This document shows positions 36,352 to 44,332 of a stretch of DNA of 64,000 nt, one piece after another; within the stretch, counting starts at the first letter, position 1, and every line of letters begins with the position of its first letter. This DNA is from Palsa-504 sp963744575 (GTDB taxonomy: Bacteria > Actinomycetota > Actinomycetes > Streptosporangiales > Streptosporangiaceae). Location: the NCBI GenBank assembly GCA_963744575.1, contig CAVUUF010000016.1, positions 124,001-188,000 on the forward strand. The letters are read 5' to 3'. The notes under the pieces were generated by a model that did no database searches, was not told where the DNA came from, and worked only from the letters and a program-made list of their open reading frames with translations. The translations under genes were made by a program, and so were the position numbers.

Positions 36352-36540
36352 CGTTGACATCCTCCCCCGCCTGAAGGCGGGGGATTCCAGCTACTCACGT
36401 CCGGTTAAGGAGGCAAGCAGTTGAGGTTCGCGGTTCACCGGCCGGGCCACCCCGTCGCCTCCCCGCGCAGTCACGGCGTGCCCCGCCGCGATGTTCCGGG
36501 CCGCGTTCACATCCGCGTGACAAGCGTACCCGCAGGCAGT
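36352..36540 (-). ncRNA. Predicted omega-RNA (reRNA) scaffold at the right end
   Basis: In TnpB elements the guide RNA is transcribed with the 3' end of tnpB and ends at the element border, its last hairpin being the right-end stem, here 36383-36364. The guide would be the flanking DNA just past the border, beginning near GCCATGGGAGGCAGTATCC on the minus strand, i.e. the 5' end of the winged-helix gene. This is by analogy; the 5' end is a guess. Confidence 0.4.
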
Positions 36541-37596
36541 GCACCAGAAGCGCGCTTGGCTCTCACGCGACTTCGGATCCACCCGCCCGCACGCCGAGCA
36601 CCGCTGGCTGGTGAACGCGGGACTGATCTTCTCCACCCGGCCAGGCGCCTTCTGACCCAGCCGGCGCACCAGCAGGCCCCACCCAGACCGCAAGATACCC
36701 CGGTTCAGCCCGGCCTTGGCCCGGACGCCCCGGCCCGGCTGCTGCGCGGTGCCCCGGGCCGACCGGGTCATGTTCGTGATCTTCAGCTCCTCCACCCGGA
36801 TCACATCGAACCGCCGGGCGACGTCCGTGCTGGCCTTTTCCGCCCAGTCTTTGCGCCGGTCCATCTCGCGGGCCTTCAGCTGGGCCAGGGCTAGCCGGAC
36901 CCGCCCGCGGCGCTTCGACCCGCGCCGGGCGCGGGCCAGCTTGCGCTCCAGCCGCCGCACCCGCGCGCGTTCCCGCCCCGTCAGCCCGGGCACCGTGAGC
37001 AGTTCCCCGGTCGACAGCGCCGCGGGCACCGCCACACCCCGGTCAATACCCACGACCTCACCGTTGCCCGGCGCGGGAACCGGCCCGGGGATCACGGCGA
37101 AGGCGACATGCCAGCGCCCGGCCCGGTCCATCGTCACCCGGTACGACTTCACCCCCGGCGGTACCGGGCGGGACCAGCGGAACCGCACCCACCCGGCCTT
37201 CGGCACCCAGACCTCGCCGGTCTTCCGGGACAGCCGCCGCACGTCCCACTGCCGCCCGCGTTTGCCGACGATGCGGAACCCCTCATGGCGGCCGGCCTTG
37301 CGCCAGGTCGGGCGCCGCGCCGGGTTGCGCGGGTCGAAGAACGCGGCCATCGCGGCGGCGAAGTCCCGCAGCGCCTGCTGCTGCACCATCTGCGAGCCCG
37401 CGGCCAGCCACGCGTGCTCGGCCCTGACCTGGGTGAGCTGCCGGCACTGCTCCAGGTAGCCCGGCGCGCCCGCCCGGCCCGGGCGCCAGTGCCCGTGCTG
37501 TTCCACGGCCAGGTTCCACACGTACCGGGCGTGGCCGCAGTGGCCGCGCAGCACCGCCTCCTGGGCGGGGGTGGGGAGCAGCCGGTACCGGGACAT
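36391..37596 (-). CDS. tnpB: TnpB RNA-guided nuclease (IS605 OrfB family)
   Basis: 401 residues with all expected parts: N-terminal HTH_OrfB (SRYRLLPTPAQEAVLRGHCG, ARYVWNLAVEQH), beta-barrel/REC region, and a RuvC nuclease with D185 (VGIDRGVAV), E269/E270 (RVEELKI) and D362 (HADVNAARNIAAGHAV). The zinc ribbon between them has C333, C336, C352 and C355 (QRCSACG, WCTACG). The triad appears intact, so it may be an active omega-RNA-guided DNase that keeps the element in place. ATG 37596. Confidence 0.93.
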   Translation of the reverse strand: MSRYRLLPTPAQEAVLRGHCGHARYVWNLAVEQHGHWRPGRAGAPGYLEQCRQLTQVRAEHAWLAAGSQMVQQQALRDFAAAMAAFFDPRNPARRPTWRKAGRHEGFRIVGKRGRQWDVRRLSRKTGEVWVPKAGWVRFRWSRPVPPGVKSYRVTMDRAGRWHVAFAVIPGPVPAPGNGEVVGIDRGVAVPAALSTGELLTVPGLTGRERARVRRLERKLARARRGSKRRGRVRLALAQLKAREMDRRKDWAEKASTDVARRFDVIRVEELKITNMTRSARGTAQQPGRGVRAKAGLNRGILRSGWGLLVRRLGQKAPGRVEKISPAFTSQRCSACGRVDPKSRESQARFWCTACGYACHADVNAARNIAAGHAVTARGGDGVARPVNREPQLLASLTGRE

Positions 37597-37730
37597 GCGA
37601 ACACACTAGCGACCACGACCGACATTTCCGGGGAGGTGAAGCGGCGTTTCCTCCCCGGCCCGAAGGCCGGAGTCTCCACGCCGCGATCCTGATGACCCTA
37701 CTCACCTGGCCAGCACGGTACCGTCGGACC

Positions 37731-38993
37731 GTGACTACCTTCCGCCACCCGGGCACCGTGCTGACCGACCGGTTCTTCGCCGTCCCGCTCGATCACCAGC
37801 GGCCGGACGGCGAGCAGATCGAGGTGTTCGCCCGGGAGGTCGTCGCCGCCGGCAAGTACGACGCCGACCTGCCGTGGCTGCTGTTCCTGCAGGGCGGCCC
37901 GGGGTTCGGCGCGCCGCGTCCCGCAGGCAGGGAATCCTGGCTGAACCGGGCGCTGGAGGATTACCGGGTGCTGCTGCTCGACCAGCGCGGCACCGGCCGC
38001 TCCTCCCCGGCGAACCGGATGACCCTGGCCCGGCTCGGACCGCGGGCCCAGGCGGACTACCTGACGCACTTCCGCGCCGACAGCATCGTGCTCGACGCCG
38101 AGCTGATCAGGCGCGAGCTGACTGACGAGCCGTGGAGCGTGCTGGGCCAGAGCTTCGGCGGCATGTGCGCGGTCAGCTACCTGTCGTTCGCGCCGCACGG
38201 CCTGCGGGAGGCGTTCATCACCGGCGGGCTGCCCGGGCTGACCGCGACTGCCGACGACATCTACCGGCGCATCTACCGCACCGTGGCCGCCAGGAACGCG
38301 GCGCACTACGAGCGGTACCCCAGCGACGTCGACCGGGCCCGGCAGGTGGCCGACTACCTGGACACCCATGACGTCCGGCTGCCGGACGGCACGCCGTTGT
38401 CCGTGGCGGCGTTCCAGTCGGCCGGGGTCATGCTCGGTCAGGGCGGCGGCAGCCACGCCCTGCACTACCTGCTCGAGAACGCGTTCGCCGGCGACGAACT
38501 CGCCGACGCCTTCGGCTACGCCATGATGAACGAGCTCAGCTTCGCCGCCGGGCCGCTGTACGCGCTGCTGCACGAGGCGGCGTACGCCCAGGGGACCGCG
38601 ACCCGGTGGGCCGCGCAGCGGATCCGGGCGGAGTTCGGTGAGTTCGGCCCCGGGGCGGTCCCGCTGTACTTCACCGGCGAGATGATCTACCCGTGGATGA
38701 TCGACGGCGACCCGGTGCTGCGCCCGCTGCGGCCGGCCGCCGACATTCTGGCCGAACGAGATGACTGGCCGCCGTTGTACGATCCGGCGCGCCTGGCGGC
38801 GAACGACGTGCCGGTGGCCGCCGTCGTTTACTACCACGACATGTACGTGGACCGTGAGCTCTCAATGCGGACCGCGCAGGCCATCCGCGGCCTGCGGACG
38901 TGGGTGACCAGCGAGTACGAGCACGACGGCCTGCGGGTCAGCGACGGGGCCGTGCTCGACCGGCTGATCGGCATGGTCCGCGGCAACATCTGA
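37731..38993 (+). CDS. Proline iminopeptidase-like alpha/beta hydrolase (S33)
   Basis: 420 residues: oxyanion segment LFLQGGPGFGAP (52-63), DQRGTGRSS (84-92) and nucleophile Ser141 in VLGQSFGGM, with a large cap domain and the His in SEYEHDGLR near the C-terminus. S33 enzymes release N-terminal proline or other residues from peptides in the cytoplasm. I start at GTG 37731 (TTFRHPGTVLTDRFFAVPLD) because TACCGT ends 6 nt before it, indicating a leaderless message; the longer start at 37692 would lie inside that promoter. The TnpB element ends about 30 bp upstream of the -10. Confidence 0.88.
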   Translation: MTTFRHPGTVLTDRFFAVPLDHQRPDGEQIEVFAREVVAAGKYDADLPWLLFLQGGPGFGAPRPAGRESWLNRALEDYRVLLLDQRGTGRSSPANRMTLARLGPRAQADYLTHFRADSIVLDAELIRRELTDEPWSVLGQSFGGMCAVSYLSFAPHGLREAFITGGLPGLTATADDIYRRIYRTVAARNAAHYERYPSDVDRARQVADYLDTHDVRLPDGTPLSVAAFQSAGVMLGQGGGSHALHYLLENAFAGDELADAFGYAMMNELSFAAGPLYALLHEAAYAQGTATRWAAQRIRAEFGEFGPGAVPLYFTGEMIYPWMIDGDPVLRPLRPAADILAERDDWPPLYDPARLAANDVPVAAVVYYHDMYVDRELSMRTAQAIRGLRTWVTSEYEHDGLRVSDGAVLDRLIGMVRGNI

Positions 38994-39007
38994 CTGCGAG
39001 GTGGCGT

Positions 39008-39751
39008 ATGTCCGGCTGGTTCACCCGGGGCCGCGTCATCGCGGCGGTCGTGGTCGCGGCGGCCGTCCTGGCGATCGGCGGCACCGCGGCCGCCCTCAGC
39101 GCGTCTTCCCCATCGCACGTCGTGTCCATGGCCAGGGACGGGCGGGCGGCGGCCGCGCTCAAGGTCACCAGCGGGACCCCGGTCCTGGAGATCAGCGTGG
39201 GCCGGCTCGGCGGCACCCTGCTGCGGGCCTGGTCGCCGGACAGCGCCGCGGTCCGGCCGGTGTTGTCCGGGTCCGGGCTGATCACGCTCTCGCTGGCCGG
39301 CGCCGAGCCGGATTCTGGCCACGGTCCCGGTTCCGGGTACCCGGTAAAGGTGGTGCTCAACTCGGCCGTCACGTGGAGCCTGGACCTGGCTGGCGGCACC
39401 CAGCGCACCGAGGCCGACCTGCGCGGGGGCAAAGTGGGCGGGATCGCCGTGACGGCGGGCTCCGACGTCCTGGACGTGAGCCTGCCCAGGCCCGCCGGGA
39501 CGATGCCCTTCCTGCTCGCCGGCGGGGTCAGCCAGTTCCTGCTCAGCCTGCCCGGCGGCGTGCCAGCCCGGGTGACGGTGGGCGGCGGCGCGTCGTTCGT
39601 ATCGGTCGACGGCCAGAACCTGACCGGAGTGGCCGGCGGCACGGTGCTGACGCCGCCCGGCTGGGCGGCCGCCACGTCCCGGTTCGACATCGACGCCATC
39701 TCCGGGTTCTCCCGGCTGGCCGTCAGCCGCTGGTCAGCGGCCGGCTCGTAG
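39008..39751 (+). CDS. Membrane-anchored extracytoplasmic protein
   Basis: 247 residues: a basic N-terminus (SGWFTRGR), one membrane helix (VIAAVVVAAAVLAIGGTAAA), then a beta-rich Gly/Ser/Val domain without cysteines, with repeated turns such as DLRGGKVGGIAVTAGSDVLD. It resembles actinobacterial adhesin-like or DUF4097-type beta-helix proteins, but the match is loose and no function is known. ATG 39008 follows GAGGTGG. Starts 12 bp after the peptidase stop, so the two are probably one operon. Confidence 0.7.
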   Translation: MSGWFTRGRVIAAVVVAAAVLAIGGTAAALSASSPSHVVSMARDGRAAAALKVTSGTPVLEISVGRLGGTLLRAWSPDSAAVRPVLSGSGLITLSLAGAEPDSGHGPGSGYPVKVVLNSAVTWSLDLAGGTQRTEADLRGGKVGGIAVTAGSDVLDVSLPRPAGTMPFLLAGGVSQFLLSLPGGVPARVTVGGGASFVSVDGQNLTGVAGGTVLTPPGWAAATSRFDIDAISGFSRLAVSRWSAAGS

Positions 39752-39841
39752 CCGCGCACCCGCCATGGGCGGGACGCCGCCCGCGTGCTTGGATTGAGAC
39801 CTGACCGAATCGTCCGGCCATGACGCCAGCGGAGGTAGCGC

Positions 39842-40705
39842 GTGGACATCGGAATCGGCCTTCCCAACGCGGTGCCGGGGACCGAGGGCAGGAGGCTTGT
39901 CGACTGGGCCAAGAACGCGGAAGAAGCGGGATTCAGCACCCTGGGCACCATCGGCCGGCTGGTGTACCAGAACTACGAGGAGCTGGTCGCCCTGTCCGCC
40001 GCCGCCGCGGTCACCAGCCGGATCCGGCTCACCACCAGCGTGCTGCTGGCGCCGCTGCACACCAACACCGCGCTGTTCGCCAAGCAGGCCGCCTCGCTCG
40101 ACCGGCTTTCCGGCGGCCGCCTGGTGCTGGGCCTCGGGCTTGGCGGCCGCGACGACGACTACGCCGCCAGCGCGCTGCCCACCACCGGCCAGGGGCGCCG
40201 CCTGGACCAGCAGCTGGCCGACATGAAACGGATCTGGTCCGGCGGGCGCTACGGCGACGCCGGCGCGATAGGGCCCGAGCCGGTCCGGCGCGGCGGCCCG
40301 GAGCTGATCCTCGGCGGCGCGGCCGAGGCCACCTTCCGCCGGGTGGCCCTGCTCGGCGACGGCTGGATCATGGGCGGCGGCACGCCGGACATGTTCGCCC
40401 GGGGCGCCGCCGCCGTCGACGCGGCCTGGCAGGAGGCGGGCCTGCCGGGGACGCCGCGCAAGCTCTCGCTCGCCTACTTCGCGCTCGGGCCCGACGCCCG
40501 CAACCACGCGGACAACTATCTCCTGCGCTACTACGACTGGCTCGGCGACGTCGCCCGGCAGATCGCGGCCGGCGCCGGCGTCAGCACCGACATGGTCAAG
40601 GGCTACGCCGCCGCGTTCGCCTCGGCCGGCTGCGACGAGCTCATCTTCGTCCCGACCACGGCCACCCCCGACCAGATCGACCTGCTGGCCGGCGCGGTCC
40701 TGTGA
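39842..40705 (+). CDS. LLM-class flavin-dependent oxidoreductase
   Basis: A 287-residue luciferase-like TIM barrel: IGIGLPNAVPGTEGRRLVDW, RIRLTTSVLLAPLHTNTALF, RLSGGRLVLGLGLGGRDDDY and LILGGAAEATFRRVALLGDG. Members use reduced FMN or F420; actinobacterial ones are often F420-dependent. GTG at 39842 has GGAGGTAGC upstream. It is followed after 41 bp by the mycothiol-dependent nitroreductase, which has its own SigR-type promoter. Confidence 0.9.
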   Translation: MDIGIGLPNAVPGTEGRRLVDWAKNAEEAGFSTLGTIGRLVYQNYEELVALSAAAAVTSRIRLTTSVLLAPLHTNTALFAKQAASLDRLSGGRLVLGLGLGGRDDDYAASALPTTGQGRRLDQQLADMKRIWSGGRYGDAGAIGPEPVRRGGPELILGGAAEATFRRVALLGDGWIMGGGTPDMFARGAAAVDAAWQEAGLPGTPRKLSLAYFALGPDARNHADNYLLRYYDWLGDVARQIAAGAGVSTDMVKGYAAAFASAGCDELIFVPTTATPDQIDLLAGAVL

Positions 40706-40710
40706 GACCG

Positions 40711-40737
40711 GGGAATACCCCAGCAGCGGCGGCGGTT
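40711..40737 (+). promoter_or_regulatory. SigR/SigH-type promoter of the mycothiol nitroreductase
   Basis: GGGAAT (40711-40716), exactly 18 bp, then GTT (40735-40737). The start codon is 9 nt beyond, so transcription would begin at or next to the ATG. The mycobacterial homologue Rv2466c is a known SigH target. Confidence 0.78.
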
Positions 40738-40746
40738 GCCGCGGGC

Positions 40747-41370
40747 ATGACGGGACAGCCGCTTGAAGACGTGCAGTTCTGGTTCGATCCGCTGTGCCCC
40801 TGGGCCTGGATCACCTCCCGCTGGATCCTGGAGGTGGAGAAGGTCAGGCCGGTGCGCGCTGACTGGCGGATCATGTCGCTGGCCTACCTGAACCTCATCC
40901 AGCATGAGGGCAAGGGCCTCACCGAGGATTACCTGGAACGGATGGGCCGGGCCTGGGGGCCGATCCGGGTGGTCGCCGCCGCGGCCCGGCACGGCGGTCC
41001 CGACGTCCTCGGGCCGCTGTACACCGCCATCGGCACGCGGTTCCACGTCCAGGGGCGCCGGGAGGACCCGGCGGTGATCCCGGAGGCCCTGGCCGAGGTC
41101 GGCCTGCCCGAGTCGCTGGCCACCGCGGCCGGGAGCACCGAACTCGACCAGATGATCAAGGACTCGCACAACGAGGCGTTCGACGACGTCGGCCTGGACG
41201 TCGGTACCCCGGTGATCCGCATCCGCGGTAACGCCATATTCGGCCCGGTGGTCACGCCGACCCCGCGCGGCGAGCCAGGCCGGCTGTGGGACGGCGTGGC
41301 GCTGGTGACCGAGACGGACGGCTTCTTCGAGCTCAAGCGGAGCCGGGACCGCAAGCCGTCCTTCGACTGA
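40747..41370 (+). CDS. DsbA-like mycothiol-dependent nitroreductase (Rv2466c family)
   Basis: 207 residues of a FrnE/DsbA thioredoxin-like fold. The active site CPWA occurs in FWFDPLCPWAWITSRWILEV (residues about 11-30) with a single N-terminal Cys motif, as in Rv2466c, which reduces nitro compounds and other substrates with mycothiol as thiol donor. GVDVGTPVIRI carries the cis-Pro loop. ATG 40747 (MTGQPLEDVQFWFDP). SigR-type promoter immediately upstream ties it to the disulfide-stress response. Confidence 0.9.
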   Translation: MTGQPLEDVQFWFDPLCPWAWITSRWILEVEKVRPVRADWRIMSLAYLNLIQHEGKGLTEDYLERMGRAWGPIRVVAAAARHGGPDVLGPLYTAIGTRFHVQGRREDPAVIPEALAEVGLPESLATAAGSTELDQMIKDSHNEAFDDVGLDVGTPVIRIRGNAIFGPVVTPTPRGEPGRLWDGVALVTETDGFFELKRSRDRKPSFD

Positions 41371-41373
41371 GCC

Positions 41374-42438
41374 CTACGGGCGGCGGTGACAGCCGCAGCT
41401 TTCCCGCACGACGAGCTCGGTCGCCAGCCGCTCGACCCGGCGCGGCAGCGTCGGGTCCGCGATCCGCTTGAGCAGCCAGGAGCAAGCGCGCTCGCCCAGC
41501 AGCCGCATCGGCTGGCGGACGGTGGTCAGCGGCGGCGTGAGCAGGGCGCCGAGGTGGACGTCGTTGAACCCGGTCACGGCGATGTCGTCCGGGACGCGTA
41601 TCCCGGCGGCCTGCAGCTCCCGCATGGCCCCGATCGCCATCTGGTCGTTGGCGCACACGATCGCGTCCGGCAGCTCCCGGCGCGGCCGGGCGAGAATCTC
41701 GCGCACCGCCTGCTGCCCGCTGACGGCCGCGAACCGGCCCTGGAAGCTGCCGGCCAGCGTCGCCCCCGGCTGCCCGGCCAGCGCTTCGGTAAAGACGCGG
41801 CGCCGTTCCCGCGCGTCCGGGGCTTCGGGCGGGCCGGCCACGTAGAACAGCCGGGTCTTGCCGTGCTGCTCGACCAGGTGCCGGGTCAGCGCGGCGGTGC
41901 CCACCTGGTTGTCGGCGTCGACGACGTCGGCGTTCGGCTCGTCGGGCGACCCGGCGACCAGCACGATCGGGATGCGCGCCGCCAGCAGTGCCAGCTGCTC
42001 CGAGCCGACGATGCCCTCGGCGATGAGCATCCCGTCGACCTTCGCCGAGATCTTCTGCATCCGCCGGTAGGCACCCGGGCGGTCGGCGTCGCGCAGGACC
42101 GTGATCAGCACCGACCATTCGACCGGGCTCAGCGTGAGCTCGACGCCGCGCAGTACCTCCTCGATGAACAGCAGGCCCTCCTGCTCGATGTCGGTTTCCG
42201 GGCCGCGGCTCTCGATGGTGACCAGCCCGATCACTTCCTTGCGCTGCCGGGCCATGCTCTGGGCCGCGGCATCGGGGACGTACCCCAGCGACTCGATCAC
42301 CTCGAGTACCCGCTGACGGGTTGACGGGCGGACCCGGTCCTGGCCGTGCACCACCCGTGAGACCGTGGCGGTCGACACTCCGGCCATGCGGGCCACATCA
42401 TGCAGCGTGGAGGCCGATGAACTGCGCAGCCTAGCCAT
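41374..42438 (-). CDS. LacI-family transcriptional regulator
   Basis: 354 residues: LacI HTH (TLHDVARMAGVSTATVSRVV) with hinge helix (DAAAQSMARQRKEVIGLVT), then a periplasmic-binding-like effector domain ending in TGFNDVHLGALLTPPLTTVR. Binds DNA as a dimer and responds to a sugar or similar ligand. ATG 42438 follows GGGGGAG. Divergent from malic enzyme with 154 bp between them, so it may control central carbon flow; its closeness to the nitroreductase stop (3 bp) is convergent. Confidence 0.92.
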   Translation of the reverse strand: MARLRSSSASTLHDVARMAGVSTATVSRVVHGQDRVRPSTRQRVLEVIESLGYVPDAAAQSMARQRKEVIGLVTIESRGPETDIEQEGLLFIEEVLRGVELTLSPVEWSVLITVLRDADRPGAYRRMQKISAKVDGMLIAEGIVGSEQLALLAARIPIVLVAGSPDEPNADVVDADNQVGTAALTRHLVEQHGKTRLFYVAGPPEAPDARERRRVFTEALAGQPGATLAGSFQGRFAAVSGQQAVREILARPRRELPDAIVCANDQMAIGAMRELQAAGIRVPDDIAVTGFNDVHLGALLTPPLTTVRQPMRLLGERACSWLLKRIADPTLPRRVERLATELVVRESCGCHRRP

Positions 42439-42520
42439 CCGATTTCTCCCCCGCGATATTACGCCATGCGGCGAAGCTCACCTTAGGATTCCCGCAGGCA
42501 GCGGTCAACCGGGCACGCAC

Positions 42521-42531
42521 AACGGCCCGTT
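42521..42531. promoter_or_regulatory. Candidate LacI operator AACGGCCCGTT
   Basis: An 11-bp palindrome (arms AACGG/CCGTT) in the spacer between lacI and malic enzyme, about 60-70 bp from the malic-enzyme start. LacI sites often have a central CG with inverted arms, but this one is short and only circumstantial. Confidence 0.3.
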
Positions 42532-42592
42532 CGGTGCTATAGAAGGTCTTTGGCGTGTTTTCGCGCGTAAGCCTGGACTCCGAGGTGATGTG

Positions 42593-44308
42593 ATGCCGGA
42601 CCGACCGTATGAGCTCGCCTGGACGCCTGAGGGCATGGTGGCGCAGGTGCGGCTGCGGGGCCCGTCGGTGCTGAGGTGGCCGATGCTGAACCGGGGCACC
42701 GCGTTCACCCTGGCCGAGCGAGAGGCGCTGGGGCTGACCGGGCTGCTGCCCGACGGCGTGTCCACCATCGAGGGCCAGCTGCGGCGGGTCTACGGGCAGT
42801 ACCTGCGCCAGCCCGATGACCTGGCCAAGAACCTGTTCCTCGGCCAGGTCCGGGACCGGAACGAGGTGCTGTTCTACCGGCTGCTCTCCGAGCATATCGA
42901 GGAGATGCTGCCGATCGTGTACACCCCGACGGTGGGCACCGCGATCGAGCGGTACAGCCTGGAGTTCGGCCGGCCGCGCGGGGTGTACCTGTCGGTGGAC
43001 CATCCCGATCAGATCGAGACGGCGTTCCGGAACTACGGGCTCGGCCCCGATGACGTGGACCTGATCGTGGCCACCGACTCCGAGGGCATCCTGGGCATCG
43101 GCGACTGGGGCGTGGGCGGTATCGCCATCGCGATCGGGAAGCTGGCCGTGTACACCGCCGCGGCCGGCCTGCACCCCCGCCGGGTCATCCCGGTGGTGCT
43201 GGACACCGGGACCGACAACCAGGCCCTGCTGGCCGAGGACATGTACCTGGGCGCCCGGCAGCCGCGGGTCCGGGGCGAGCGGTATGACCAGCTGATCGAC
43301 GCCTACGTCAGCGCGGCCAGCAAGCTGTTCCCGCACGCCATGCTGCACTGGGAGGACTTCGGCGCCGGCAACGCCCGCCGCATCCTGCTGAAGTACGCCG
43401 GCACGCACTGCACCTTCAACGACGACATCCAGGGCACCGCCGCCGTGGTGCTGGCCGCCGCGCTGTGCGCGATCCGGGCCGCCGGGACGGCCATGCGCGA
43501 CCAGACCGTGGTCATCCACGGCGCGGGCACCGCCGGGATCGGGATTGCGGACGCGCTGCGGCAGGTCATGATCGACGAGGGCCTGGACCGGGACGCGGCC
43601 ACCGCGCGGTTCTACGCGCTGGGCAGCAAGGGCCTGCTGACCACCGACTACCCCGGGACGCTGCGGGACTTCCAGGTTCCCTACGCGCGGGCGGCCGCCG
43701 AAGTCGCCGGCTGGCGGCGCGACGGCCAGGGCCGGATCGGCCTGGCCGAGGTGGTGACGCGCACCCGGCCCACCATGCTGATCGGGACCTCGACCCAGCC
43801 CGGGGCGTTCTCCGAGCCGATCGTCACCCAGATGGCGGCTCATACCGAACGGCCCATCATCATGCCCCTGTCCAACCCGACCTCGCACTCCGAGGCCCAC
43901 GCCGCCGACCTGATCACCTGGACCGCCGGGCGGGCGCTCATCGCCACCGGCAGCCCGTTCCCGCCGGTGACCTACGGCGGGGTGCGGTATCAGGTGGCCC
44001 AGGCCAACAACGCGCTGATCTTCCCCGGCCTCGGGCTCGGCGTCACCGTCAGCCGGGCCCGCCGGGTCAGCGACGGCATGCTCGCCGCGGCGGCCGACGC
44101 GCTGGCCGGCCTGGCCGACGCCGCCACCCCGGGCGCCGCCGTGCTGCCCCCGGTGACCAGCCTGCGCCAGGTGTCCGCCGCGGTCGCCAAGGCGGTGGCC
44201 CGGGCCGCCCGGGCCGAGAGGCTGTCCGACGTGCCGCTCGACGGCCTGCCCGAGCGAGTGCGCCAGGCCATGTGGGAGCCGGCCTACCCCCGGGTGGAGG
44301 TCATCTGA
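42593..44308 (+). CDS. NAD(P)-dependent malic enzyme
   Basis: 571 residues of the large bacterial/eukaryotic-type malic enzyme, which decarboxylates malate to pyruvate. Landmarks: NRGTAFTLAEREALGLTGLL, the catalytic-site VYTPTVGTAIERYS, the metal segment HWEDFGAGNARRILLKYAGT, FNDDIQGTAAV and the Rossmann motif IHGAGTAGIGIADAL. The NAD/NADP choice is not clear from the sequence. ATG 42593 follows GAGGTGATG; earlier in-frame starts overlap the promoter. Divergent LacI regulator upstream. Confidence 0.93.
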   Translation: MPDRPYELAWTPEGMVAQVRLRGPSVLRWPMLNRGTAFTLAEREALGLTGLLPDGVSTIEGQLRRVYGQYLRQPDDLAKNLFLGQVRDRNEVLFYRLLSEHIEEMLPIVYTPTVGTAIERYSLEFGRPRGVYLSVDHPDQIETAFRNYGLGPDDVDLIVATDSEGILGIGDWGVGGIAIAIGKLAVYTAAAGLHPRRVIPVVLDTGTDNQALLAEDMYLGARQPRVRGERYDQLIDAYVSAASKLFPHAMLHWEDFGAGNARRILLKYAGTHCTFNDDIQGTAAVVLAAALCAIRAAGTAMRDQTVVIHGAGTAGIGIADALRQVMIDEGLDRDAATARFYALGSKGLLTTDYPGTLRDFQVPYARAAAEVAGWRRDGQGRIGLAEVVTRTRPTMLIGTSTQPGAFSEPIVTQMAAHTERPIIMPLSNPTSHSEAHAADLITWTAGRALIATGSPFPPVTYGGVRYQVAQANNALIFPGLGLGVTVSRARRVSDGMLAAAADALAGLADAATPGAAVLPPVTSLRQVSAAVAKAVARAARAERLSDVPLDGLPERVRQAMWEPAYPRVEVI

Positions 44309-44332
44309 CCGGCCCTAGGCGGTGCCGGTCAG
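44305..44332. terminator. Bidirectional terminator between malic enzyme and anti-sigma gene
   Basis: CTGACCGGC (44305-44313) and GCCGGTCAG (44324-44332) pair over a 10-nt loop, covering the stop codons of both convergent genes (44306-44308 and 44315-44317). Suits termination from either side. Confidence 0.6.

Larger units (their letters stand above)
36352..37690 (-). mobile_element. IS200/IS605-group element with tnpB only (IS1341-like)
   Basis: One intact tnpB is bracketed by the subterminal hairpins of this group. At the right end the arms CCCCCGCC/GGCGGGGG lie at 36364-36383; at the left end CCGGCC/GGCCGG lie at 37655-37670 next to GGGGAGGTGAAGCGGCG. No TnpA (Y1 transposase) is present, so movement would need a helper. 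The left end sits just before the promoter of the rightward peptidase gene; the right end abuts the winged-helix gene. Exact ends are estimated. Confidence 0.7.

Noticed and set aside
42431..43900. Leftward open frame antisense to malic enzyme
   Set aside because: Low-complexity Gly/His/Val/Gln-rich reverse translation; the plus-strand frame encodes a full-length malic enzyme.
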